Assembly: GCF_003121705.1 (NCBI RefSeq)
Contig: NZ_PYHR01000002.1
Span: forward strand, 1,426,001-1,490,000
Length of the DNA stretch: 64,000 nucleotides
From: Serinibacter arcticus
GTDB lineage: Bacteria; Actinomycetota; Actinomycetes; Actinomycetales; Beutenbergiaceae
Direction: 5' to 3'
Shown here in pieces: positions 46,663 through 56,899 of this stretch (its first letter is position 1; every line of letters starts with the position of its first letter). The notes below the pieces were generated by a model that saw only the letters and a list, made by a program, of their open reading frames with translations, was not told the DNA's origin and did no database searches. Position numbers and translations under genes: made by a program.

Positions 46663-48999
46663 CTAGCGTCGGTTCCGCCGGTCGCGCAGCGAGGTGCGCG
46701 CGCTCCAGTACTTGCGACGGGCGAGGCCGACGAACCCGGCGTCGCGGGTCGCGACCTCGATCGCCTCCACGGCTCGGCCGAGACGCTCCTCGAGGGCGGC
46801 GTTCTGCTCGACGACCTCCGTCAGGCGTCGCTCCATGCCGAGGAGGTGGCCCGCCAGCTCCTCGTGGCGCTCGTGCATGAAGCGCGTGAGGTAGAGCAGG
46901 TCGCCGTCACCCTTCTCGGCGATGCGGCGGCGCAGCCGCTCGTCGCGCAGCCGCAGGTCGACGTCGAGGTGCTCGTCGGCCGCGACGATGACGCTGTTGC
47001 CGAGCACGCCGGTGCTCGCCCGGCGCTGGTGCCAGAACGCGAGCGGCGGTCCGGGCAGCACGGTCACGGGACCGAGCGCGGCGAGCCGGAGGTTGAACTC
47101 CCAGTCCCCGACGACCCCGAACGACTCGTCGAAGCTACCGATCTCCTCGAGCACGGAGCGGCGCAGCAGCAGGCTGATCGGAACCATGCGGTTGTAGCGC
47201 AGGAGGTCGGAGACGGTCACGATGCGGACCCGCGGCTCGAACACCTCCCGGCTCTCCTCGACGGCGAGGCCTGTGTCGGGATCGATGCGCTCCCAGACGA
47301 TCTCGGTCCGGGCCGCGACGGCTCGCTGCTCCGGGTGCCGATGCAGGTGCGCGACGGTGCGGGCGAGGAACTGCGGGTCCCAGGTGTCGTCGTCGTCGTG
47401 GATGGACACGAGCTCGCCGTGCGCGAGCGCGATGCCGGCGTTGGAGGCCGCCTCCATCCCGGTGGAGACCTCGCGGTGCAGCACGCGGACCCGTCCGGCG
47501 AGGCCGACGGTGGCCGCGACGACCTCGTCCACGGCGTCCCGGTCACCGGCGTCGTTGACCACCACGACCTCGAGCGAGGGGAACGTCTGGGCGGCGATGT
47601 CGTCCAGCGCCCGCCCGAGCATGTGCGGGCGGTCCTTCGTGCGGACCACCACGCTGACGACGGGCGCCGCGGGGGCGTCGCCGTCGGCGGGCGTCGCGTG
47701 CGGCGCCGGGGCACCCGGCACCGGGATCCGCGGCACCGTGGGCAGCGACGGGGCGGGCGACGGCGACGTGGCGGACCCGAGCGCGGCCACCACGACGTCC
47801 CAGAACTCGTCGGCCGCCGCCGCCAGGGCGGGCCGGGCGGCGCGCAGGCCGTCGGCGACGGCATCGCGTCCCTCCCAGAGCGCGAGCAGCCGGCGGGTCA
47901 GGAGGCCGGGGGTGCCCGCGACGTCGTCGACGAGCAGGACGGACTCCTCACCGACTCCCCAGTTGTCGAGCGCACCCACGAGCCGGACCGAGGTGTACGC
48001 GTCCGCTGCGAGGCCGAGCACCGGCACGGCACCCTCCAACGCGAAGACGGCGGGGTGGTAGCGCGAGGTGATGACGATCGCGGCCTCACGGGCCCGGCGG
48101 GCGGACACGAGAGCGTGCTCGACGTCGAGCACCACGGCGGGCACCGTGAGCGAGTCGGCCAGGGCGTCGTGGATCTCGAGGTCGATGTGGCGCTCGCCCG
48201 GGACCACCATGTGCGGCACCAGGTGGACGGGGGCACCGGTCGACGTCGCCAGCGCGTCGATCGCCGCGGCCAGCTCCGGCAGCGCGGCGTCGTCGATGCC
48301 GAGGCTGCCGTGCGCGACCGTGACGACGATCGCACCGTCGGAGGAGGCGTGGTCCGCAGCCTCGCCGGGGACCCCGGGGGCGGCGTCGGGCAGCGGCACG
48401 AGCGACAGGAACGACGCGTCGTCCAGAACTCTCGCGACGCGCTCCGGTGCCGTCAGGGCCGCGGCCAGCCGGCGGGTGGGCTCCTCGCGGGCCGCCACCC
48501 CCAGCGTGTTCGCGAACGCCTCGCGGAGCGTGGCGGCGTCCCGGCGGGTGAGCGCCGGACCGATCGTCTGGCCCGTGACGTAGGTCGGCAGGCCGAGGTG
48601 GTGGGCGACGGCGAGGGCCGCGGCGCGCTCGTGCAGGAGCCAGCCGTAGCGCGAGTTGAGGTTCCCGCCGCCGGCGACGACGAGGGCGTCGCACGAGCGG
48701 ACCGCCTCGACGAACGCGTGGATCTGGTCGTCGGCGGGGAGCGCCCGGGGATTCCCGGCCAGCACGTCCTGGATCTCGCCCAGGTAGCGCTCGCGGTCGA
48801 CGGGCGGCCACGGGAAGACGAGGGTGCCGGCCACGTCGACCTCGCCGCCGAAACGCGCCCGCGAGTCCGCGAGGTCGCGCGTGAGGAGGACCGGGGTGTG
48901 GCCGCGAGCCGTGAGCGCGTGCGCCACGGCGTGGGTCATGGCCTCGTCACCCACGTGGTACGCGTGCTGCCCGATGTCTCCGACCACCGCGACGCGCAT
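46663..48999 (-). CDS. Fusion: polysaccharide pyruvyl transferase domain plus GT2 glycosyltransferase
   Basis: 778 residues. Residues 1-370 form a PS_pyruv_trans (CsaB/WcaK-like) domain: VVGDIGQHAYHVGDEAMTHAV at the front, ALVVAGGGNLNSRYGWL near 110, TGQTIGPAL near 150 and VITSRYHPAVFALEGAVPVLGLA near 305. A Pro-rich linker (about 420-455) leads to a GT-A domain: SVVVRTKDRPHMLGRAL, VVVNDAGDRD, IHDDDDTWDP (the DXD metal site) and GDWEFNLRL (acid), and a coiled coil (about 690-760). CsaB pyruvylates wall polymers, which is the ligand of SLH repeats. Acting on both steps of one polymer is an inference. Confidence 0.85.
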   Translation of the reverse strand: MRVAVVGDIGQHAYHVGDEAMTHAVAHALTARGHTPVLLTRDLADSRARFGGEVDVAGTLVFPWPPVDRERYLGEIQDVLAGNPRALPADDQIHAFVEAVRSCDALVVAGGGNLNSRYGWLLHERAAALAVAHHLGLPTYVTGQTIGPALTRRDAATLREAFANTLGVAAREEPTRRLAAALTAPERVARVLDDASFLSLVPLPDAAPGVPGEAADHASSDGAIVVTVAHGSLGIDDAALPELAAAIDALATSTGAPVHLVPHMVVPGERHIDLEIHDALADSLTVPAVVLDVEHALVSARRAREAAIVITSRYHPAVFALEGAVPVLGLAADAYTSVRLVGALDNWGVGEESVLLVDDVAGTPGLLTRRLLALWEGRDAVADGLRAARPALAAAADEFWDVVVAALGSATSPSPAPSLPTVPRIPVPGAPAPHATPADGDAPAAPVVSVVVRTKDRPHMLGRALDDIAAQTFPSLEVVVVNDAGDRDAVDEVVAATVGLAGRVRVLHREVSTGMEAASNAGIALAHGELVSIHDDDDTWDPQFLARTVAHLHRHPEQRAVAARTEIVWERIDPDTGLAVEESREVFEPRVRIVTVSDLLRYNRMVPISLLLRRSVLEEIGSFDESFGVVGDWEFNLRLAALGPVTVLPGPPLAFWHQRRASTGVLGNSVIVAADEHLDVDLRLRDERLRRRIAEKGDGDLLYLTRFMHERHEELAGHLLGMERRLTEVVEQNAALEERLGRAVEAIEVATRDAGFVGLARRKYWSARTSLRDRRNRR

Positions 49000-49044
49000 G
49001 CCCCCAGGCTACCAATCCTTGACCGGGCGCAGTCCTGCCGGTTG

Positions 49045-49386
49045 CTACTTCCAGAGCACCGCGAGGAAGACGTTCACGACGATCAGGCCGGCGGTCCCGC
49101 CGAGGTAGCCCGTGGTCACCTTCTCGGGACGGTTCTTCCCGACGATCGCGAGGGCGACGACGGCGAGCGCCACGACCAGCTTGACGCCGATCTTCACGTA
49201 GTTCAGGTCCCAGTCCTGGGCGCCGGCGACACCCGTGATCGCGAGCCCGGTCACGAGCGCCAGGTAGAGACCGTGCAGCACCCCGGCGAGGATCGTCGGC
49301 TTCTTCATGGTGGCCACGAGGCCACCGAGGGCAACGGCCCAGCCGATCAGGTGCAGGGCGAGAAGGACTCCGACGAGGACGCTCAC
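49045..49386 (-). CDS. Small four-helix membrane protein
   Basis: 113 residues with four hydrophobic segments (about 3-24, 32-50, 64-82, 92-111). The spacing LLALHLIGWAVALGGLV...VLHGLYLALVTGLA resembles small integral membrane proteins with conserved His in helices one and two. No function can be given. It stands alone between the fusion gene and the response regulator. Confidence 0.75.
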   Translation of the reverse strand: MSVLVGVLLALHLIGWAVALGGLVATMKKPTILAGVLHGLYLALVTGLAITGVAGAQDWDLNYVKIGVKLVVALAVVALAIVGKNRPEKVTTGYLGGTAGLIVVNVFLAVLWK

Positions 49387-49457
49387 GTTTCTGACACTAC
49401 GTCAGGTGGATGCCCGCTCGCACATCGTCGGACCAGCTCCCCGAGGCCACCGGTCCC

Positions 49458-50189
49458 TCAGAGCAGCCGACGTGCCGCCGCCCACCGCGTGAGCTCGTGC
49501 CGCGAGGACAGCTGCAGCTTGCGCAGCACCGCCGAGACGTGCGTCTCGACCGTCTTGACCGAGATGAACAGCTCGCCCGCGACCTCGCGGTAGGACCGGC
49601 CCCGCGCGATGAGGCGCATGACCTCGCGCTCGCGCGCCGTGAGGCGGTCGAGCTCGTCGTCGCCGGCCGCCTGCTCGGCCGCGCCCGCTCCCCCCACGGC
49701 GCCGAACGCGTCCAGCACGAAGCCCGCCAGGCGCGGCGAGAACACGGCGTCGCCGCCGGCCACGCGCACGACGGCGTCGCACAGCGCCGTCGGGCTGATC
49801 GACTTGGTGACGTACCCGCGCGCCCCGGCGCGGATGACGCCGACGACGTCCTCGGCGGCGTCGCTCACCGAGAGCGCGAGGAACCGGACGCCGGGCGCCA
49901 GGTCGGCGCACTGCCGCGCCACCTCAGCGCCCCCGCCCCCGCTGCCGCCGGGCAGGTGGACGTCCAGGAGCACGACGGCGGGCCGGGTGCGTCGGACGAC
50001 CTCGATCGCGCTGGGCACGTCGGCGGCCTCGCCGACGATCTCGATCCGCTCGTCCAGCGACGCCCGCACCCCGGTGCGGAACATGTCGTGGTCGTCGACC
50101 AGCACCACCCTCACCCGGCCGTCACCGGCGGCCGCGCCGTCGGGCCCGGGGGTCGTGCTCGTGCTCGGAAGACCTGCTGCCTGCGTCAT
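49458..50189 (-). CDS. LuxR/NarL response regulator of the PspC module
   Basis: 243 residues. Receiver domain about 25-145 with VDDHDMFRTGV, phospho-Asp in VLLDVHLPGG near 77, Ser in LALSVSDAAEDV and Lys in YVTKSISP. HTH at about 178-240 (LTAREREVMRLIARGRSYREVAGELFISVKTVETHVSAVLRKL). The ATG lies next to the kinase stop, so the two are coupled. It likely acts at the ATCAGGG repeats between the kinase and pspC genes. Confidence 0.93.
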   Translation of the reverse strand: MTQAAGLPSTSTTPGPDGAAAGDGRVRVVLVDDHDMFRTGVRASLDERIEIVGEAADVPSAIEVVRRTRPAVVLLDVHLPGGSGGGGAEVARQCADLAPGVRFLALSVSDAAEDVVGVIRAGARGYVTKSISPTALCDAVVRVAGGDAVFSPRLAGFVLDAFGAVGGAGAAEQAAGDDELDRLTAREREVMRLIARGRSYREVAGELFISVKTVETHVSAVLRKLQLSSRHELTRWAAARRLL

Positions 50190-50190
50190 C

Positions 50191-51510
50191 TCACTCCTCG
50201 CCCTCGCCCCGGGACGACCGGGGCAGGTAGATCCGGACCTCGGTGCCGCCGTCGGGCACCTCGCGCACGCTCGCCTGGCCGCCGCGGCGCCTGACCCGAC
50301 CGAGGATCGACTCGCGGACCCCGAACCGGTCGGGCGAGACGTCGTCGAGGTCGAAGCCGTCGCCGTGGTCGCGCACGAACACCTCGACCTCGTTCTCGGA
50401 CGCCTCCAGGTACACCGAGACCGGCGGCCGGCCGTGCGCGATCGCGTTCAGCAGCGCCTCGCGGGTGGCGGCCAGGACGGCGTGGGTCTCCTCGCTCGGG
50501 ACGACGTCGCCCACGACGACGGTCTCGATCTGGGGCGCCGTGCCGTCCGAGTGGGTGCGCGTGTCCTCGATCTCGGCGACCACCTCCTTGACCTGGACGG
50601 CGAAGGACGTCGCCGCGAGAACCCGGTCGTCGTACAGCCAGGACCGCAGATCACGCTCCTGCGCGCGGGCCAGGCGCACCACCTCGGGCTCGGTGGAGCG
50701 GGTGCGGATGAGGGCGAGCGTCTGGAGCACGGAGTCGTGCAGGTGGGCGGCGATGTCGGCGCGCTCGGACTCGCGCTCGCGCTCGGCGCGGGCGTCGCCC
50801 AGCTCCCGCACCAGCCGCAGCCACCACGGCGCCAGCACGAGCGCGACGCCCGCGAGCACGGCGACGGCGGCCAGCGCCGACTGCACCATCACGACGGGCT
50901 CGGCGCGCTGGCCGACCAGGAGGAAGACGCCGATCGCGGTGATGGCGATGCCGCCCGCGAGCCGGATGATGCGCACGCGGCCGTTCGAGGCGGTGCCGCT
51001 CGCGCCGTTCGCGCCGCCCGACCCGGGGCGTCGGGCGTCGAGCTCGCTCCACGTCAGCGCGGCTCCCGCGAGGAGCAGCAGGGTCGGCACCACCCAGCTC
51101 TGGGTCGGGCGCTCCCCCAGGCGGGAGGCGAGCAGCAGCGCGGCCACCGCGAGGAGGCCGAGGGCGACGACGACGTCGCTCACCTTCACGCCCCGGTGCG
51201 GTCCGCCGTCGCCGTGCGTGGTGAGCGGTCGGGCGAGGCGGGACCAGGCGGGGGCGGCCGGCTCACGCCCGGGCACCCCGGGCGGCACGGTGACCCACCA
51301 GAAGAGGTACGCGAGCGCTCCCACGCCGCCGAGCAGCGTCGCGACGACGAACGCCGTCCGCACGATGCGGGGATCGACGCCGAGGTGCGTGGCGAGCCCC
51401 GAGGCGACGCCGGCCACCCAGCGGCCGCGCACCGGGCGCACGAAGCGGGGGCGCGCCGCGGGAGCGGGCACGCCCGGCTGCGTCTGGCCCTGCGGCGCCG
51501 AGGTCGTCAC
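50191..51510 (-). CDS. PspC-domain sensor histidine kinase
   Basis: 439 residues. An N-terminal PspC domain (about 20-80; RWVAGVASGLATHLGVDPRIVRTAFVVATLLGGVG) replaces a normal input domain, and several more membrane helices follow (about 120-215). The kinase core has ADIAAHLHDSVLQTLALIR near 236 with the phospho-acceptor His and a C-terminal HATPase (DHGDGFDLDDV, RFGVRESILGRVRRRGG). PspC domains sense or stabilise a stressed membrane. The arrangement with a LuxR regulator and a separate PspC protein resembles LiaRS/MacRS-type envelope-stress systems. Confidence 0.92.
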   Translation of the reverse strand: MTTSAPQGQTQPGVPAPAARPRFVRPVRGRWVAGVASGLATHLGVDPRIVRTAFVVATLLGGVGALAYLFWWVTVPPGVPGREPAAPAWSRLARPLTTHGDGGPHRGVKVSDVVVALGLLAVAALLLASRLGERPTQSWVVPTLLLLAGAALTWSELDARRPGSGGANGASGTASNGRVRIIRLAGGIAITAIGVFLLVGQRAEPVVMVQSALAAVAVLAGVALVLAPWWLRLVRELGDARAERERESERADIAAHLHDSVLQTLALIRTRSTEPEVVRLARAQERDLRSWLYDDRVLAATSFAVQVKEVVAEIEDTRTHSDGTAPQIETVVVGDVVPSEETHAVLAATREALLNAIAHGRPPVSVYLEASENEVEVFVRDHGDGFDLDDVSPDRFGVRESILGRVRRRGGQASVREVPDGGTEVRIYLPRSSRGEGEE

Positions 51511-51560
51511 CCCCCGATCGTGGCACGCCGCTCCTGCCTCGGGGAGCGCCCGGGGCGAAG

Positions 51561-51600
51561 ATCAGGGTCGCGACGGGCGGGAATCAGGGGGCTCCCTGAT
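51561..51600. promoter_or_regulatory. Candidate operator of PspC module: ATCAGGG direct plus inverted repeats
   Basis: ATCAGGG at 51561 and again at 51583 (22 bp apart, two helical turns), then its inverse CCCTGAT at 51594-51600, so 51583-51600 is a perfect 7-bp palindrome with a GGCT centre. The 125-bp gap separates the divergent kinase and pspC genes, the natural target of the regulator. Confidence 0.65.
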
Positions 51601-51635
51601 GGCTGCCGGCGTGTCTCGAGGGCCAGGCTGGAGCC

Positions 51636-53210
51636 ATGTCCACACCACACGAGAGCCAGCCGGGTCCGCCGTCCGGTGAGAACGCCGGCGCGTCGCAGCC
51701 GTACTCCTCCGGCTCGTCGAGCCCGGGCGGACCGACCGGGTCGCCGAACCCGTACGGCACGCCCGGTCCGTACAGCCCGTCCGGATCCCCCCGGCCGTCG
51801 GGCGCCCCGGCCTTCTGGGCCTGGCTGCGCGACCTGGGCGTGACCCGCAGCTCCGAGCGCTGGATCGGCGGCGTCGCCGGCGGCGTCGCCGCGCGCTTCA
51901 ACCTCGACCCGCTGGTGGTGCGCGGCCTGTTCGCCGCCTCGCTGCTGCTCGGCGGCATCGGCTTCCTGCTCTACGGCGTCGCCTGGGCCCTCCTGCCCGA
52001 GCCCGACGGCCGCATCCACGCCGAGCAGGCGCTGCGCGGCCACGGGGACTCCGCGATGGTCGGCATCGTGCTTCTCGTCGTCGCGGGGATCGGCCCGGCC
52101 AGCTGGATCGGGGCCCCCTGGGCCGACGGCGGCGTCTGGGACGGCCTCAAGGGCGTCGGCTGGCTCGTGATCGCGGCGCTGGTCGTCTACTACCTGCGGC
52201 AGCGCAGGTCGGGCAGGGGCTGGGCGGGGGGACCGGGTCAGCGCACCTCCAGCTCCTCCTCCGGTGCGACGACGACCCCGGCCCCGCCGCCGCCCGGGAC
52301 GCACCCCGGCCCCGCCGGCCCGCTGTGGGGCTCGGCGTCGACGGCGTCGACGTCGCCCGCCCCGACCGTCCAGGACCTCACCACCCCCTACCCGGAGGTC
52401 GGGTCGGAGGGGACGGTGCACCGCAGCGGCAGCCTGCCGCCGCTCGAGCCGCTCCCCCCGCTGACGGGTTCCGGCGCCGCCGGCTCCACCACGCCGGCCT
52501 ACGCCACCGGCGCCACCGGCGCGAGCGCACCCGCCCGCCCCAAGCCTCCGATCGTGCGGGGCCCGGGAACGGCGATGATCGCCGTCGTCGCCGCCCTCGC
52601 GATCCTCACCGTGGCCGCGCTCCTGCTCGCCAACCGCACGGGCGCCGTCGGCGGCATCGGTTGGGGCCTGACCCTCGGCATCCTGGTGGCCCTCATCGGT
52701 TCCGCGATCGTCGTCACCGGGCTCCGCGGCCGGCGCAGCGGCGTGCTGACCCTGTTCGCGATCGTGGGGATGCTGGCGGCGTCCTCCGCCGTCTCGAACT
52801 CGCAGGGCTGGGACTGGGACTGGGAGGCCACGCAGCTGGTGGGCGAGGTCGACATCACCCCCACCTCGCGCGAGGAGGCCGCCGCGGCCGTCTCCATCGG
52901 GGCCGGGAACGCGACCGTCGACCTCACGCAGGTCCCGCTGACGGCCGAGACGCTGACCGTCCCGGTCAGCGTCAACGCGGGCCAGATCGAGATCGTGGTG
53001 CCCGCGGGCGCCGACGTCCGCGCGGACATCGACATCTTCGCCGGCGAGGTGAGCTGGACCGTCGACGGCCAGGACGAGACCGCCTCCGGGCGGCTGACCC
53101 AACCCCTGACCTACTCCACCGACAGCGTCACCGACGGCGCCGAGCCGCAGCTCGTGCTCGACATCTCGGTCGGCGCCGGCGACATCACGATCACGGAGGC
53201 CACCTCATGA
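51636..53210 (+). CDS. PspC domain envelope-stress protein
   Basis: 524 residues. A Gly/Pro/Ser-rich head (1-55), a PspC domain (about 65-135; SERWIGGVAGGVAARFNLDPLVVRGLFAASLLLGGIGFLLYGVAWALLPE), two further helices, a Pro/Thr/Ser linker (about 200-305), three helices (about 310-390), then an extracytoplasmic beta-rich end with repeated GAGNATVDLTQ / VNAGQIEIVVPAG / VGAGDITITEA turns. This tail is like LiaF/DUF4097-type beta-helix domains. ATG is at 51636. Transcribed away from its likely regulators. Confidence 0.9.
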   Translation: MSTPHESQPGPPSGENAGASQPYSSGSSSPGGPTGSPNPYGTPGPYSPSGSPRPSGAPAFWAWLRDLGVTRSSERWIGGVAGGVAARFNLDPLVVRGLFAASLLLGGIGFLLYGVAWALLPEPDGRIHAEQALRGHGDSAMVGIVLLVVAGIGPASWIGAPWADGGVWDGLKGVGWLVIAALVVYYLRQRRSGRGWAGGPGQRTSSSSSGATTTPAPPPPGTHPGPAGPLWGSASTASTSPAPTVQDLTTPYPEVGSEGTVHRSGSLPPLEPLPPLTGSGAAGSTTPAYATGATGASAPARPKPPIVRGPGTAMIAVVAALAILTVAALLLANRTGAVGGIGWGLTLGILVALIGSAIVVTGLRGRRSGVLTLFAIVGMLAASSAVSNSQGWDWDWEATQLVGEVDITPTSREEAAAAVSIGAGNATVDLTQVPLTAETLTVPVSVNAGQIEIVVPAGADVRADIDIFAGEVSWTVDGQDETASGRLTQPLTYSTDSVTDGAEPQLVLDISVGAGDITITEATS

Positions 53211-53494
53211 GCGCCACGCCCACCCCGCCCGCCTCGTCCGACCCGTTCGGCCCCGGTGCGCCGCCCACGGCGACGCCGGAGCCGCCCCGCGAGATCGCTC
53301 ACGGTCCCCGGCCGGGCACCGTGGTGTGGGGGCTCATCGTGATCGGCGCCGGGATCGTCGCGATCGTCGCGGCGACCGACGTCGCGCTCGACCTCGAGCT
53401 GACCGCGATCGTGGGGCTCGCCGTCGCCGGTGCGCTCCTGCTGGTGACGGCGCTGGTGAGCTCCGCCCGCCACCGGGGCCGCTCCAGGGACTGA
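53207..53494 (+). CDS. Small membrane protein downstream of pspC
   Basis: 95 residues, ATG overlapping the pspC stop. A Pro-rich head (1-37) and two helices (about 40-58 and 64-85) with a basic end. Not a recognised family. The coupling suggests it is part of the PspC membrane-stress complex. Confidence 0.8.
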   Translation: MSATPTPPASSDPFGPGAPPTATPEPPREIAHGPRPGTVVWGLIVIGAGIVAIVAATDVALDLELTAIVGLAVAGALLLVTALVSSARHRGRSRD

Positions 53495-53508
53495 TCGCCC
53501 GGCGGATC

Positions 53509-53536
53509 GCCCGCTCACCCCTGGGGGTGGGCGGGC
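53509..53536 (+). terminator. Terminator after PspC operon
   Basis: GCCCGCTCACCCC pairs with GGGGTGGGCGGGC (13 bp, one wobble position) around a two-base loop, 14 bp after the stop; convergent with the GT4 gene. Confidence 0.8.
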
Positions 53537-53575
53537 GTCGTCGCGTCCCGGGCACACCTCCCCGGGAGAGGAGAG

Positions 53576-54741
53576 TCAGGGGACGAAGCGGACCAGGCGG
53601 CGGGCGCGGGCGTACTCGCGCTCGGCGGCCGCGAGCACGTCGCTCCAGTCGGCGGCCGGCGGCACGGTGCGGTTGTGGTCCGCGATCGCCCCGCGCAGCG
53701 CGGCGTCCTGGGCCAGGCGCACGACGGCGGAGATCAGGGCGGCGTCGTCGACGGCGAGCAGGCCGTCCACCTCGTCCGTGACGAACGACGTGATGCCCGT
53801 GCCGTCCAGCGCCACCACGGGCAGCCCCGACGCGCGGGCCTCGAGGGCTGCGATCCCGAACGCCTCCAACCGCGCCGGCGAGACGAAGACGTCGTGCCTC
53901 GCGTACAGCGCAGGGAGCTGCGCACGCGGCACCCGCCCCAGCAGGTGCACCGCGTCGGCCACCCCGAGGCGCTCGGCCTCGCGCCGGACGGCGGCCGCGT
54001 CGGGCCCGTCGCCGGCGATCGTCAGCTCGACGCGCCCGGCTCCCAGCACGGCGCGGGCGCCGGCGAGCGTCTGCACGAGCGTCCGGGTGCGCTTGCGCGG
54101 GGCGACCCGCTGCGTGGCGACCAGCCGCAGCACGCCGTCGGCCCCCCGCGGCGGGCCGGTCGGGGCCCACGCCGCGACGTCGAGCCCGTTGGGCAGCACC
54201 CCGACGTCGGCCGGCCCGCCCTCGACGGGGAACGCGCTCGCGACCCGGCGCGCGGCGACGTCGCTGACGGCGGACAGCGCGGCGCTCTCGCCGTCCCACC
54301 CGAGGACGCGGGCGCCGGCGCGCAGCGGCCGCTCGACGCCGTCGAGCATGCAGTGCCACGTGATCGCGAGCGGCAGGTTCGCGGCCCGCGCCGCGCGCGC
54401 CCCCTGGAAGGCGAACGGCGAGAGGACGCCGGCCTGGACGTGCACGACGTCGGGGGCCAGGGCGCGCAGCCGCCGGGCGATCAGGGCGGAGCCGCGCGGG
54501 TGCACGGGGAGCCCCCCGACGAGCCGCGAGGCGAGGCGGTGCACCCGGACGCCGTCCGCCGTCGTCGTGACGGAGGCGTGGCGCGAGCGCGCGTCGCCGC
54601 CGTCGCGGGGGTCGGCCGCGGTGGCGGTCAGGACGTGGACCTCGTGGCCGGCCGCGACCTGGTGCGCGGCGAGGTCGCCGACCTGGGTCTCGATCCCCCG
54701 ACGCGGGGCGCGAAGCAGTCGGAGACGTGGACGATCCTCAC
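53576..54741 (-). pseudogene. Family 4 glycosyltransferase, frameshifted by one base near the start
   Basis: The true start is GTG at 54741: MRIVHVSDCFAPRVGG, the classic N-terminal strand of GT4 enzymes. The frame is lost in the CCCCC run at 54695-54699; adding one base continues GIETQVGDLAAHQVAAGHEVHVLTA into the long frame. That frame has HVQAGVLSPFAFQGARAA, VGVLPNGLDVAAW, LVATQRVAPRKRTRTL, LTIAGDGPD, VHLLGRVPRAQLPALY and PARLEAFGIAALEARASGLPVVA, the E-x7-E nucleotide-sugar motif. Repaired length is about 388 residues. By family it adds a sugar to a lipid or glycan at the membrane. It lies just after guaA on the same strand. Confidence 0.88.
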
Positions 54742-54778
54742 GGCGCGCCGTCCCCCGCCGACCTCAGGCCCACCCGGT

Positions 54779-56361
<1,583 letters not shown>

Positions 56362-56418
56362 GCCCCCAAGGATAGGTGCTCCGGTCGGGGGCGCCGGGCG
56401 GTGTCCGGCGCCGCGCGG

Positions 56419-56808
56419 TCAGACCCGCCGCGACGCCACCGGCCAGCGCGAGGCCCTGGCCTCGACCACGAACGACAGCACCGGCACGACGCCGCCGAGG
56501 ACCATCACGACGAGGCGGCCGAGACCCCAGCGCGCCTTCGACCAGACGTCGAAGGCCGTGACGATGTAGACCACGTAGATCCAGCCGTGCACGAACGGCA
56601 CCCAGCCCAGCGCGGAGTCGACCCAGGCGACCTGGAGGACGTACTTCAGCACCATCTCCACGCACAGCACGAGCAGCATCACGCCGGTGACGAACGCCAT
56701 CACGCGGTAGCGGGCGAACGGCTTGCGCGTGCGCTCGGCGTCCTTCGCCAGGGCGCTCCCGGCGGCCTCGGGGACGGCGGTGGGCGAGGACGGGGCGGGC
56801 TGGCTCAT
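56419..56808 (-). CDS. DUF3817 membrane protein
   Basis: 129 residues from an ATG with GGAAGGAAG upstream. After a hydrophilic head (1-33), three or four helices: RYRVMAFVTGVMLLVLCVEMVLKYV, WVPFVHGWIYVVYIVTAFDVW and LGRLVVMVLGGVVPVLSFVVEARA. The HGWIYVVYIVTAFD motif is the DUF3817 core. This family commonly sits beside guaA in actinobacteria; function unknown. Confidence 0.9.
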   Translation of the reverse strand: MSQPAPSSPTAVPEAAGSALAKDAERTRKPFARYRVMAFVTGVMLLVLCVEMVLKYVLQVAWVDSALGWVPFVHGWIYVVYIVTAFDVWSKARWGLGRLVVMVLGGVVPVLSFVVEARASRWPVASRRV

Positions 56809-56899
56809 GGACTGCTTCCTTCCGAGGGCGGTGCCCCCATCCTCCCGCACCGGCGGGGCGGTCGAAAGCCGGCCGCCCGGCTCCTGGCAGCATGGGCGC

